From: Strongylocentrotus purpuratus
Taxonomy: Eukaryota > Echinodermata > Echinoidea > Camarodonta > Strongylocentrotidae
NCBI RefSeq assembly: GCF_000002235.5
Contig: NW_022145599.1
Span: 3,851,677-3,915,676, forward strand
Direction: 5' to 3'
DNA length: 64,000 nt
Part shown: piece after piece, positions 1-9,983 of the stretch
How positions within the stretch are numbered: the first letter of the stretch is position 1
Layout of the letters: each line of letters begins with the position of its first letter
Notes under the pieces: model-generated
Databases searched by the model: none
Told to the model about the DNA's origin: nothing
What the model saw: only the letters and a program-made list of their open reading frames with translations
Translations under genes and position numbers: made by a program

Positions 1-330
1 ATGGCCTCGTTACTGTGAGCCCCCAGAATAAAAACCATGTCGATGTGCTATATAAGTGCCCTTTTATGAGGCATTCGTCCCCATTGCTGTCAGTTATGAC
101 TTAAGGACGTAGGTCCCCTAGTTGATTAGCATAGTAGCACACACATGCTTTAGCAGTCACGCAAAACAAATATTCCCCAATTGTCATTCAATAAAATCTG
201 AGAATGTATACTATTTTCTAGATCTATTAGGAATAAATCATTGTCAAAACTATTCTACAAATTGGGGTAAAAATAATTATTCCACCATCATGACCAACAT
301 TGTAGATACCTTCTACATAAATCCACTTGG
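1..330 (+). mobile_element. tRNA-derived SINE, copy 1 (cut by window start)
   Basis: Nearly the same sequence occurs at 45444-45740 in the same orientation, including the stretches around TTATGAGGCATT, GACTTAAGGACGTAGG and AGATCTATTAGGAATAAATC. The second copy shows a tRNA-like head with A-box-like and B-box-like motifs; here only the B-box side remains because the window begins inside the element. The body is followed by a GATT-type microsatellite. The tRNA origin is inferred from the second copy. Confidence 0.6.
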
Positions 331-335
331 TTGGC

Positions 336-426
336 TTATCTATTGATTGGGCGATTCATTGATTGATTAAATAATTGACTGATTGATTGACTAAATGATT
401 GAATGATTGATTGAGTGATTGATTAA
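336..426 (+). repeat. (GATT)n-like microsatellite, probable SINE tail
   Basis: Irregular tandem GATT/GATTGATTGA units directly follow the SINE body. Microsatellite tails of this kind are common at the 3' ends of SINEs and LINEs. The second SINE copy at 45.4 kb lacks this tail, so the link to the element is inference. Confidence 0.6.
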
Positions 427-442
427 AACAGGTATTGGGTGA

Positions 443-965
443 TACGGAGCTCAGTCATTAGAGTGACTCTGTAATATTGTTGAAGGTTGATGGAAAAAAA
501 AGGTTATTTTTGTGTGAAATGTGACTTATTATATTCCTTCTACTGTACTAACCCTCTGACATGCAAAAAATCCTTTCAAAATCCTCAAACCACAAAGATA
601 TTTATATTGTTGTCACTGTACCCTCTAGCAGTAAATTCTACCAACCATTCTTCAAATTTTCCCAACCGTTTTTCCATAAAAATAAGACATCAGACAGGCT
701 TTAAATATCTGTCAACACTTAAATGTCTGGAATGGTATATATAGAGCTTATTCATTGCTATGTGACGATTTACATTCACCTAAAATGTAATTAAATTGTA
801 ATAATATAGTTGGGAGAATTAAGGAATCGATCAGATCAGTTATTTCTAATTTTTATCATAATGATAAAAATTGGAAATAACTGATCTGATCAATTCCTTA
901 ATTATGGTCTGTTTTCACTCAAACTTTCAGATTATCTTTAATTGTACATTTAGCATTGAAGTCAA
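443..965 (+). repeat. Dispersed repeat, copy 1 (inverted partner at 50220-50672)
   Basis: The reverse complement matches 50220-50672 over nearly its whole length, for example around TTAATTGTACATTTAG, CATTCCAGACATTTA and GCATGTCAGAG. No coding potential was recognised. This copy holds an extra inverted duplication (814-905) that the other copy lacks. The right border coincides with the start of an AACTGG-family element. Confidence 0.7.
814..905. repeat. Near-perfect palindrome inside dispersed repeat
   Basis: Arms of about 46 bp (814-859 and 860-905) are reverse complements with only a few mismatches and essentially no loop, centred on ATCATAATGAT. The paralogous copy near 50300 has a single arm, so the palindrome arose in this copy by inverted duplication. 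Confidence 0.8.
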
Positions 966-1225
966 TACCCAAGACCAAAATCCAGTTGAAACCAATTGGA
1001 GTAAAACCAATTGAAACCAGTTGCCAACTGGTTTCAATACTGGTTCCAATTGAAACCAGTTGAAACCAATTGCCAACTGGTTCCAGGTGCCTAATTGGTT
1101 TCAACTGGAACCAGTTGTTCCAATTTCCCTATTGAAACCAGTTGGCTTCAATTGGTTTCAATTGGTTTCAACTGGTTTCAATCGGTTTCAACTGGTTTCA
1201 ATTAGTTTCAATTGGATCCAATTGA
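966..1225. repeat. AACTGG/CCAGTT-family element, fragment A
   Basis: A dense run of CCAATTG, CCAGTTG and CAACTGG words separated by GAAA or TTTC. It opens with a CCCAAGACCAAAATCCAGTT border that recurs in inverted form at 10030-10041 (TTTTGGTCCTGGG). The same word set returns at 7920-8894, 9984-10041, 28764-29395, 39950-40292 and 56936-57573. Open frames through it encode monotonous NWFQL repeats and are not genes. Confidence 0.75.
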
Positions 1226-1437
1226 AACTTACAGTGGACATAACCGTAATTAGTTATAAGTTAATTAGCTCTTGCACTAATTATCGCTCATGTCAACACA
1301 GAAGCATTGTTATATGTGTCTACATTAAGTACAATGTAAAGGGCATTATAATATGCAGACCATATAATATACTTAACAATGTGTGTGTGTGTGTATTTGG
1401 TTTTTACAGACGTGTATCAATCAGATATGATTATTTA

Positions 1438-1565
1438 CGTCTGGGGACCGACCTTTAACGTCACCATCCGAAAGACGTGACTCAGTTTCGAACCTGCGTC
1501 CTCGGCTGAATCAGTTTGTAACTTCCACTGTAAGCTGGATTACAGGCGCACGCCACAACGCCTAG
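1438..1565 (-). mobile_element. Candidate Pol III-type SINE
   Basis: Read on the minus strand, the sequence begins GGCGTTGTGGCGTGCGCC followed by TGTAATCCAGCTTACAG, resembling the 5' domain of 7SL/Alu-type RNAs. It then has GCAGGTTCGAAACTG, a good B-box, and ends in a GACGTTAAAGGTCGGTCC motif. A GT microsatellite lies just beyond. The Pol III origin is inferred from these boxes; the exact family is not recognised. Confidence 0.5.
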
Positions 1566-2168
1566 TTGGAAAGGAAACAAGTTGTTGTTGTTGTTGTTGT
1601 TTATTGTTGTAATGGCAATCAGTCAAAACCTGACTATTATCACCAACGCCTTTCTTTTTAATATTAATTTCTTTCTTTCTCTTTTTTTTTTAAATAAGAG
1701 TATCAAAAATATAATTTAAATATAGGCTTCTCTCTTTTTTTTATTCTTTTTTTTTCCCCCTTAAAATGAAATGAAAGAGAAAATAGATGAAGAAAAAAAT
1801 AAAAAAATAAATAAATAAAAATACGACAAAATGTAGATTTTTGTATCCTGTAGGTTACCGCGTAGTCCTGTCCGTTCTAAGACACCGTCCAGACACCGTC
1901 CTGTCTCTCGGGTGTAGACAGGGGGCTCCCTTTGGGATACATAATTAATCTGGAAACTCGAAAGAAGAAAGGAATTGATCAACAATTATAAAATCAAGAG
2001 GGTACTTTTCCGGGGAAATTGGCTTTGAGCGACCTCGCAGACTTTAATGAATCTTCGATCAAAAGAAAAACAATTTTGTGATAGAGTGGTGTTTATAATA
2101 CATGTTGCATTGGATAATTAAACTTTTTAGGGGAAACAAACAAAATGTGGGCTTTTGTGAGTGGTGGT

Positions 2169-2214
<46 letters not shown>

Positions 2215-2215
2215 C
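1566..2215. other. Non-coding stretch with simple repeats and a poly-A tract
   Basis: It holds a (GTT)n run at about 1578-1602, T- and C-rich low-complexity DNA at 1665-1760, an A-rich stretch at 1763-1825 and a pure A tract of about 42 bases at 2170-2211. No gene or element border was recognised. The A tract abuts the 3' end of the minus-strand LINE, where it reads as poly-T. Confidence 0.6.
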
Positions 2216-2229
2216 TCGATTATTTTGGG

Positions 2230-5200
2230 TTAGTTGAAACGTTTCGTTCTTAGAACGAAACGGTATAAAGCGTATTGAATGTTAGCTTCTGATGAATTTA
2301 AGAGCCTTAAAATATCGTCGGGATTTATACAATCTGTTTCAGCGAGTAGCATGGATCTTTCAATTAAATATTTCGGGCACTTTGCTATAAAGTGTTCAGT
2401 GGTTTCTACTTCTCGACACGAGTTACAGTGTCCAGTTGGATGTATTCCCATTCGGCCTAGATCCGCGTTAAGACCAATGTGTCCAAGTCGTAAACGACGT
2501 ATTATCTTTTCTTTTGCTCGCTCTAGTTTGCAATTGAAGGTTTGTGCAACCGATTTTTGGATTGTTTTGTAATGTGTATTTGGAGAAACCTGCCATCTTA
2601 ATTGCCACAGCTCGGTAAAATGCCTCTCTAAAATGCTGTTCACTTCTGAGATATTAAGGCTGTTTGTTATTTCAATGTGTTTGCTGAGGGCTGCCTTAGC
2701 ATGAAAATCCGCACATTCATTTCCCGTTATTCCACAGTGGGAGGGAATCCATTCAAAGCTAACATTTATATTTTTTAATTTAAGGTGGGATAAGCTTACA
2801 AGTATTTCTGAAATAAAATTCTCTTCTTTTTTGTTCTTTATTGCTACTAAGGCACTTAATGAGTCGCTGAATATAACTGATCCTACATATAAAGTATCTA
2901 ACTGGTGTAACCAATTGAGGGCCAGCATTATCCCCGCCAGCTCAGCTCTATATGAGGATGTTCCGTCAGACAATCTCTTTGATTGTTTACACGCGAAGTA
3001 AGGAACATAGAAAGCTGCAGAACAACGTCCTTCTTTAGGAAGTTTGGACCCATCTGTGAATATGTGAAGTTGGCTGAACCATTTTGTGTTTATTATTTCT
3101 AAACTTCTCTGTTGCAAAAGTAGTGAATTATCAGATTTGTTTATCTGACTAGCCAATTCAATTGATATAACAGGCTCCGTTAGTAACCATGGGGGGAAGT
3201 TTAGGGGTTTTAATTTTTCTACAGAAAGGTGTTTGTTAGAGTTTTCTGTTCGATAACCAAACGGTTTGTTGCACTGTTTTCCTTTCATATACTGATACTG
3301 CCAACAAGGTTGTAAACTTGGAAAAACTGGATGCTTAGGTTGCTGTTCTATGCTGTGCTTATATTTTAGGGCTAGTTGTTGTCTCCTAAGATCTAATGGG
3401 GCTTCTCCCATTTCTACTTGGAGAGACGCTAGTGAAGTTACCGGTAGGGCACCTGCACATATCCTTAAGGATTGGTATTGAATCGAATCTAACACCTTCT
3501 TTACGTTTTCCGATGCACTGTCGTAGGCTTCACACCCGAAGTCCAAAAGGGGGCGAATATAAGCTCTATAAACCATTATTAAGGACTTAGATGAACTGCC
3601 CCATGACGTACCAGTTAAACATCTTAAAATATTTAACTTTCTCTTGCATCTGGTGGATATATACTCTATATGTTGGGTCCAGGTAAGTTTTTTGTCAAAT
3701 AATATACCTAGGAATCGGTGTGTATTTTCACATTTTAGTGGTATTTTGTTTAAAGTGAGGTTTATCTCATGGTTTTTGGTACTTTTGGTGAAAAGTAGGG
3801 GAACAGTCTTTTTTAGGGACAATTGGAGACCCCAGGACGTAAACCAGCTATGTAGGTCATCAATATAATTTTGTATTTTTTTGGTAATGAAAGGAATATT
3901 GCTGCGTGAGATCCATATCGCGCAATCATCGGCATACAAGGATATTTTTATCGAAGGGTCTGTTGGGATATCGTTGAGCATTATGTTAAAGAGTGTGGGA
4001 CTCAGTATGCTACCTTGCGGGAGACCTCTCTCCATCTTGAACTCGTGCGATAGTTGTCTACCAACGCGTACCTGATAAGTGCGGTCTTTTAAAAAGTTGT
4101 GAAGAAATCTAAGCATGTTTCCTTGAATACCTATATTTCCTAGTTTGTGAATTAGGCCTTCTATCCATACTGTATCATATGCCTTATTTATGTCTAAGAA
4201 AACGGCTAAAGTATGCTCTTTATTATTTATACTCTTCTGGACATCGTTTTCAAGATTTACTATATTGTCTGTTATACTACGGCCTCTTCTGAACCCACTC
4301 ATAAAAGTAGGTAATATCTCATGCTTCTCTAAAAACCAATCAAGTCTTGTTTTAATCATCGTTTCCATGATTTTTATGAGACATGGCGATAACGCTATGG
4401 GTCGATATGATGATGCCTCACTTGCATTTCCGTTCTGTTTTAGGACTGGGACCATTATCGCGTGTTTGAGTTGGGGAGGGATTTGGTTGGATTCCCAGAT
4501 TAAATTAATGAAATGTAGTACGTACTCTCTCGCCACAAGGGGCAAGTTTTGGTAAACTGAATACGGTATTCTGTCTTTTCCAGGAGCAGAATTTTTTTTC
4601 TTTTCGATGGCTCTATTGAATTCTGCTAGTCCGAATGCCCCATTCAGAGTATGTACTTTACTTTCCTTTAATGTATTATCCATTATTTCCTGATTCGGCT
4701 GCCAACTTCGGGTTTTTTCTGTTGATTTTGGCGCTTCTGTAGTAAAAATTGTATGAAAGAAACCTCCAAGTAACTCCGCCTTGTCTTGGTCCGACTGCAT
4801 AATCCTTTCTTTGTCTTTCAGTACTGGAATTCTTTTTGTTTTGGTTTGTATGCCATTCAATCTTTTAATGCATTTCCAGATGTTAGATTCCGGGACAAAT
4901 CGATTAAGTTTCTGGCAGAAGTTGTTCCAGTATAGTTGTTCACATTGACGAAGGAATTTCTGCGTCTCTGCCTTCTTCTTCAAAAAGTCGTTTAAATTCT
5001 CAATCGATATTGTTCTATTTAGTTTCTTTTTAGCTCTATTTCTCTCCTTTATTTTATCTGAGCACTCCTTATTCCACCAAGGGATGGGTTTTCGTTGTCG
5101 TTTACCTTTTTTTGGATAGGTTTTCTGAATAACCTCGGTGATCGTACTGATAAAGTGTAGATATAACTCTGTTGGGTCTTCACTTACATTTTTTTCGTTT

Positions 5201-6018
5201 TCCCGATGAAACATTTTTTCACACTCTACCGAGAAAAGTGTCCAGTTCATGTTCCGAAAGGACCATCTGATATCTTCCATTTCGTCTTGTTTATTATCGT
5301 TGTGCTTTTTATCTAGTATGATATGAATAGAGATTGGGTAATGATCGCTTCCAAATTTGTTTTGTAAAGCGCGCCACTCGCATTTGCCAGATAAGAGGGA
5401 GGACGTAATAGATAGATCTAAAACTGATACTTTTGCGTTCTTCGGATCCATTCTTGTTCCGGACCCATCATTTAATAAAACCATATTTTTTTCGTTTATG
5501 AAGTTTTCAATGATCTTGCCATTGGGGTCCGTTTTTTCACTCCCCCATAAAGTATTGTGTGAGTTAAAGTCTCCTACGATGATATATTTATCGTATTCTT
5601 GGATGCTTTTTTGAAGTTCTTGCATGATAATTTGGTTTAGTTGTTTGCATGGGTTATAAAAATTCACAACTCGATAAATAGAATCAGCTACGTATAATTC
5701 TATGGATTGTAATTCTAAATCTGTCTCATCTCTAGAGGAGTGATTGTATTGGATAGAGTCATGAACATAAAAAGCACATCCACCTCGATATTGGGATTTT
5801 CTGTTTTTGGGGATACAAGTATAGCCTGGAAGGGTTAAGTTCCTAGTGTCATTGAACCAAGTCTCTTGGATACAGATTAAATGAATTATTTTATTTGTTC
5901 TATTATTACAGTCTACAAATTTTAAGAGCTCATGTCCATGTGCGGACATGCCTTGTGCGTTCCATTGGAGAATGGAAAGCACAGCTATTGTTGTTAAATA
6001 ACTAACTGCACCCATCAT
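2230..6018 (-). CDS. LINE ORF2: endonuclease, reverse transcriptase, RNase H (1262 aa)
   Basis: This is the replication protein of the LINE: it nicks target DNA and reverse-transcribes the element RNA at the break. An AP-like endonuclease spans residues 14-235 (QWNAQG at 18, QETW at 51, GDFNSHN at 149, SDHYP at 224). The reverse transcriptase has FLDINKAYDT at 607 (D609), PQGSILSP at 667 and YADD at 695. An RNase H domain follows with FTDGSK at 987, a YRAELAG glutamate at 1026, FSDS at 1050 and the SHCGITGNECAD segment near 1093-1104. A C-terminal C-x2-C-x7-H-x4-C motif spans 1198-1214. All catalytic residues are present and no stop interrupts the frame. The start codon overlaps the ORF1 stop (ATGA), suggesting translational coupling. 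An autonomous, possibly recent copy is likely. Confidence 0.93.
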   Translation of the reverse strand: MMGAVSYLTTIAVLSILQWNAQGMSAHGHELLKFVDCNNRTNKIIHLICIQETWFNDTRNLTLPGYTCIPKNRKSQYRGGCAFYVHDSIQYNHSSRDETDLELQSIELYVADSIYRVVNFYNPCKQLNQIIMQELQKSIQEYDKYIIVGDFNSHNTLWGSEKTDPNGKIIENFINEKNMVLLNDGSGTRMDPKNAKVSVLDLSITSSLLSGKCEWRALQNKFGSDHYPISIHIILDKKHNDNKQDEMEDIRWSFRNMNWTLFSVECEKMFHRENEKNVSEDPTELYLHFISTITEVIQKTYPKKGKRQRKPIPWWNKECSDKIKERNRAKKKLNRTISIENLNDFLKKKAETQKFLRQCEQLYWNNFCQKLNRFVPESNIWKCIKRLNGIQTKTKRIPVLKDKERIMQSDQDKAELLGGFFHTIFTTEAPKSTEKTRSWQPNQEIMDNTLKESKVHTLNGAFGLAEFNRAIEKKKNSAPGKDRIPYSVYQNLPLVAREYVLHFINLIWESNQIPPQLKHAIMVPVLKQNGNASEASSYRPIALSPCLIKIMETMIKTRLDWFLEKHEILPTFMSGFRRGRSITDNIVNLENDVQKSINNKEHTLAVFLDINKAYDTVWIEGLIHKLGNIGIQGNMLRFLHNFLKDRTYQVRVGRQLSHEFKMERGLPQGSILSPTLFNIMLNDIPTDPSIKISLYADDCAIWISRSNIPFITKKIQNYIDDLHSWFTSWGLQLSLKKTVPLLFTKSTKNHEINLTLNKIPLKCENTHRFLGILFDKKLTWTQHIEYISTRCKRKLNILRCLTGTSWGSSSKSLIMVYRAYIRPLLDFGCEAYDSASENVKKVLDSIQYQSLRICAGALPVTSLASLQVEMGEAPLDLRRQQLALKYKHSIEQQPKHPVFPSLQPCWQYQYMKGKQCNKPFGYRTENSNKHLSVEKLKPLNFPPWLLTEPVISIELASQINKSDNSLLLQQRSLEIINTKWFSQLHIFTDGSKLPKEGRCSAAFYVPYFACKQSKRLSDGTSSYRAELAGIMLALNWLHQLDTLYVGSVIFSDSLSALVAIKNKKEENFISEILVSLSHLKLKNINVSFEWIPSHCGITGNECADFHAKAALSKHIEITNSLNISEVNSILERHFTELWQLRWQVSPNTHYKTIQKSVAQTFNCKLERAKEKIIRRLRLGHIGLNADLGRMGIHPTGHCNSCREVETTEHFIAKCPKYLIERSMLLAETDCINPDDILRLLNSSEANIQYALYRFVLRTKRFN

Positions 6019-7409
6019 ACTGCTCGTGATGCAATCTTTTGTAGTCTTTCCGCTGCTACTTTAACCAGCTCAATAATATCAACTTCTCTTTTATCTTTTT
6101 CAAAAATCATTATCAATTGTACAATAGAGTGCAATATTTGTTCATTTCGTTCTGATGTTGAGGCGTTTCCATTTCTGACATAAGTATTTGTTAAATTTGC
6201 GTTCCCCGCGAGTTTTGTATTTCTGTTTGATTGATTTTGATCTTGGGAGTATAAGGAAGAGGGAACTTTGGATGGTTGTTCATAATGTGGAGCACTTGAA
6301 ACTTTGGTAGGGGGTTCGTAATTGGGGGGAGACTCTTTGTTTGTTTGGGGTTGATGTGCACTCTGTTGTTGAGCGCTCTTTTGAATGGGTTCTGGGATAG
6401 GGTTGGAATTTTGATCATGACGTTGTTTTTCGTTCCATGCCTTCGAGGCTTGTGCGTAAGTTAGTTTGTTTTCGCATTTGAATTGCTGGACCTGTTTTGC
6501 CTTTTTAGCTTCTTTGCAGCCATTATAGGCAGCGGAGTGGGCTTCTCCACAATTTACACATTTTGGAGTTTCTTTTCTTTGGCATTGTTCAAAAGTGTGG
6601 GGATCTCCACAGCGAACGCATCTCAACTTCGATCTACAATGAGCAATGCCATGACCAAACATTTGGCATCTGTAACACCTGGGAACGAGTGGGATATATA
6701 ACGAGACTCTGAATGTCTGAAAAAACATAGAAACCTTTTCTGGAAGTTCTGAGTTAAAAGTCAAAATGACACTTCTAGTCGGAAAGTACTCTGGCTGCAG
6801 ATTTGTTTCGTTTTCATTTCCTTTGTTTTCTTTTCTTTTCTTCATGATTCTTTTAACTGCTATTACTTTTTGGCATTTCAGCTCTTGTTCTATCTCTTTC
6901 TCTGTCATGTCTACCGGGATCCCTGAAATGACTCCTTTCACACCCACGATCTTCTCTTGTACTTTAACTGGAATGTTACCGATTGATTGGATTTGGTTAA
7001 GGTTTCGATGTTGTTTTGGGGTCTTGCACTGAACAAGAATTCCGGAGTACGTGTGTTTGATAAACTCAATCATAGGTGATTGGCCCACACATTCTTTGAT
7101 TGATGTAGCTATTGCTTTAGGGGTTACGTTCTTTAAGGATTTGGTCTTATCTATTGGGACTATCAGGGTTTTCAAAAGTTGGGTGCTAGTATGGGTGGAA
7201 GTGGTGCGGTTAGAGGAGGGGGTTTTGTAGTCAGTATTTCGTGAGGTGTCTGAATCTGAACTGGTCGAGGAGTCCGTTCTGAGGGAGATAGATTCTACAG
7301 TCAGACTTCCTTCACGTTTTCGTTTATTTTGGCGTTTCTTGCCATACGTGACTGTCCGAAACTCCTCGTCCAGGTTGAAACTGTCGACCTCCGGAGCGGA
7401 AGTCGACAT
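6015..7409 (-). CDS. LINE ORF1: gag-like RNA-binding protein with three zinc knuckles (464 aa)
   Basis: This is the nucleic-acid chaperone and RNP component of the LINE. The N-terminus is rich in serine and basic residues, as is usual in jockey/I-group ORF1 proteins. A region at about 155-240 has the spacing of an RRM-like fold, though this is inference. Three cysteine-histidine knuckles follow: C245-x2-C-x4-H-x4-C258, C264-x2-C-x3-H-x4-C276 and C284-x2-C-x3-H-x6-C298. The remaining third is glutamine, proline and asparagine rich. The frame is open from start to stop, and its TGA overlaps the ATG of ORF2 by the sequence ATGA. Its partner is the adjacent ORF2 protein. Confidence 0.9.
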   Translation of the reverse strand: MSTSAPEVDSFNLDEEFRTVTYGKKRQNKRKREGSLTVESISLRTDSSTSSDSDTSRNTDYKTPSSNRTTSTHTSTQLLKTLIVPIDKTKSLKNVTPKAIATSIKECVGQSPMIEFIKHTYSGILVQCKTPKQHRNLNQIQSIGNIPVKVQEKIVGVKGVISGIPVDMTEKEIEQELKCQKVIAVKRIMKKRKENKGNENETNLQPEYFPTRSVILTFNSELPEKVSMFFQTFRVSLYIPLVPRCYRCQMFGHGIAHCRSKLRCVRCGDPHTFEQCQRKETPKCVNCGEAHSAAYNGCKEAKKAKQVQQFKCENKLTYAQASKAWNEKQRHDQNSNPIPEPIQKSAQQQSAHQPQTNKESPPNYEPPTKVSSAPHYEQPSKVPSSLYSQDQNQSNRNTKLAGNANLTNTYVRNGNASTSERNEQILHSIVQLIMIFEKDKREVDIIELVKVAAERLQKIASRAV

Positions 7410-7559
7410 GATTGGGTGTTAGGGGGAGGCGGGAAAATCAAATCCCGCCGTGCGTGTGTGTTAGAGGGTGCGTATAGAAAGCCCAGATTTTGTTTGCCTA
7501 CCTTATTCTGTATAATCCAATTCACCACGCTTATGGATCCAATATCCTGAACATATATG

Positions 7560-7744
7560 CAATGAAACCAACTTCCAGAAGAAAAGTATAATTTTCCAGT
7601 GAAGATATGAAATTTTTCCCGAAAAGTTGACCGGATTGAGAGAGCCTGTGAAAAACACGTCCACGCAGCGAGAGGCATTGCCATTATATATGTTTGTATT
7701 TGATGTATTTTGTACATGGTTAGTGTTTTACTAATCAACATTTA
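7560..7744. other. Non-coding spacer upstream of LINE
   Basis: No gene, repeat border or recognisable motif was found between the approximate LINE 5' end and the following AACTGG-family element. Confidence 0.4.
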
Positions 7745-8894
7745 ATCTGTGTAATTACAAAAATATGTAACTAATGAACATGCTTATCATTGCTAATTAA
7801 TCTTTATATTTATCTAAAACAAATGCATTACTTGCAAATGTAAATTAATTAATAAGTACATTATAAATCAAAATAAATTACATAAAACATTGATCTGCAC
7901 ACAAGCAGATAATATGCAAATTAACTGGTTTCAATTGGATCCAGTTGGGTAACTGGAAATATTTCCAATTGGAACCAATTGTGTAACTGGAAATGAATTC
8001 TAACTGGAACCAGTTGGGTAACTGGAAATTACTTCTAACTGGAAATGAATGCTAACTGGAACCAGTTGGGTAACTGGAAATGACTTCTAACTGGAAATGA
8101 ATGCTAACTGGAACCAGTTGGGTAACTAGAAATGACTTCTAACTGGAACCAGTTGGGTAACTGGAAATGACTTCTAACTGGAACCAGTTGGGTAACTGGA
8201 AATGACTTCTAACTGGAAATGGATGCTAACTGGAACCAGTTGGGTAACTGGAAATGAATTTTAACTGGAACCAGTTGGGTTACTGGAAATGAATTCTAAC
8301 TGGAACCAGTTGGGTAACTGGAAATGACTTCTAACTGGAAATGAATGCTAACTGGAACCAGTTGGGTAACTGGAAATGACTTCCAACTGGAACCAATTGG
8401 GTAATTTGAAATGAATTCTAACTGGAACCAGTTGGGTAACCGAAATGACTTCTAACTGGAAATGAATGCTAACTGGAACCAGTTGGGTAACTGGAAATGA
8501 CTTCCAACTGGAACCAATTGGGTAATTTGAAATGAATTCTAACTGGAACCAGTTGGGTAACCGAAATGACTTCTAACTGGAAATGAATGCTAACTGGAAC
8601 CAGTTGGGTAACTGAAAATAAATTCTAACTGGAACCAATTGAGTAACAGGAAAATCATCTTACTGTTTCCAGTTAAACTTCTAACTGGAACCAGTTGGGT
8701 AACTGGAAATGACTTCTAACTGGAACCAATTGAGTAACTGGAAAAATTACCTTACTGGTTCCAGTTGCACTTCTTATTGGTTTGAACTGGAAATGAGTAC
8801 CCATAACAATATTTTCCAGTTCGGCAATTGGTTTCAACTGGAAATTTTATATTCCAATTGAAACCAATTGAAACCAATTGAAACCAGTTGAAAC
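7745..8894. repeat. AACTGG-family element B with a large tandem array
   Basis: An AT-rich domain (7745-7919) ends in TGATCTGCACAC and ATATGCAAATTAA, also found at 57415-57447. A long array follows (7920-8894), built from a roughly 35-bp unit containing AACTGGAACCAGTTGGG and a roughly 17-bp unit, AACTGGAAATGAATGCT, often alternating as a 52-bp higher-order repeat. Each AACTGG-AA-CCAGTT is a dyad with a 2-base spacer. The array closes with CCAATTGAAACC words. Confidence 0.8.
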
Positions 8895-9969
8895 TGTAGC
8901 GGCTCTTACATTCGCCCTACTTACATTCGTCCTACTTTCACCGTACATTCATGTCTCCTGTATTTTTCCATCACGGTACTATATTCATTATTCGGACCAC
9001 GTGTGTTCATTCCTCCAATCGAGCATCGTGGTTCCGCGCATCGTTCCCCCGCGTATTTTCAACTCCACGAGGTTTTTCTTCACTCCCGCTTTCACCTTGG
9101 TCGAGTCAAGACGTCTCCGTAATTTCCTCTCCACGCTGTATTCTTCTGTGCCTGTCGTCTATTCTACGGCACGTCAACTCTTTCTCTGCCGTGTTCATCG
9201 GGCTGCAGTCTCCCAGTGGAACGTTATAGTCAGGACCGACATGGCGCCTGACTTTCCGCTGGGAGCTGCCAGTTTCTTCGTTCCGGTAGCTCTTTCCACT
9301 CACGAGCTCATCATTTCACCGCAGCTCATCTAAACATTTCTTCATCAAAGTCCGGCGCATCAAACGAGCAACTATTACTACTCAGCACCAGTGCCGGCTT
9401 TGCATGTCTACGTTTCTACTCTTTGCCTCCGACATCAAGCGATTCTCTGCTTCGTCGTCGAGCGCCACATCTCTTCTCTTCTCTTCTCGCCTGAGAGCTT
9501 CTTCACTATCTTCATCACGGACGTCAGCGTCGAGATTCTTCACGGCTCTTCAGCCACGACTACGAAGCTTCATCTCCGCCTTCAAGCCTCCGCAGCATTC
9601 ATCGCGTGAGCCCCTTCCTTCGTTTTCATCTCTCTTCATCTTCATTGGACTTTCGACGCCATTTCTATTCTGTCGTAAGCTTTCATTCATTATGTACATC
9701 GCATTTATTCATGTTCATTCTCATCCTTAATCATTATGTAATCTTCGTGCAATATTCACATTTTCAAGTCTGCTACTTTTGCTTGACTGCACTTTGCAAG
9801 TGCATTGTCAGCTTTGTTCAGTACCCAATAAATTAACGAAAAGGGAACACTTTCTTTCTTGTATTTTATTGTCAGTGCAACCTTGCTTCCTCGTAGCTAA
9901 AATAAAAATAAGAGTTATGTTGTGTGACGAGTGAACACGCTTTCAAATATCCATTCACAATACCTCACA
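8895..9969 (+). mobile_element. Possible solo LTR
   Basis: The block is CT-rich and unlike its flanks. It starts TGTAGCGG and can be ended at CCTCACA, giving the TG...CA form of an LTR, and it holds an AATAAA signal near 9826 followed by a T-rich stretch. It separates two AACTGG-family segments. No matching target-site duplication was found, so the call is weak. The open frames across it show no known domain. Confidence 0.25.
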
Positions 9970-9983
9970 CTCATATCTCTAAA

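Larger units (their letters stand above)
2216..7550 (-). mobile_element. LINE with two intact ORFs, RNase H class (I-like)
   Basis: A non-LTR retrotransposon on the minus strand with both open frames uninterrupted: a zinc-knuckle ORF1 (7409-6015) and an endonuclease/reverse transcriptase/RNase H ORF2 (6018-2230). The reading frames overlap by four bases. The RNase H domain and C-terminal CCHC-like motif place it in the I-group of LINEs by family knowledge. Neither end is defined: no target-site duplication was found, the 5' border near 7550 is approximate, and the 3' side meets a tract that is poly-T in the sense direction. Confidence 0.8.

Noticed and set aside
1060..1458. Open frame with repeated NWFQL peptide
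   Set aside because: It is translation of the AACTGG/CCAATTG repeat, not a conserved protein.
8878..9836. Several overlapping open frames in CT-rich DNA
   Set aside because: No domain, no splice context and frames in many registers; better explained by composition and a possible LTR.
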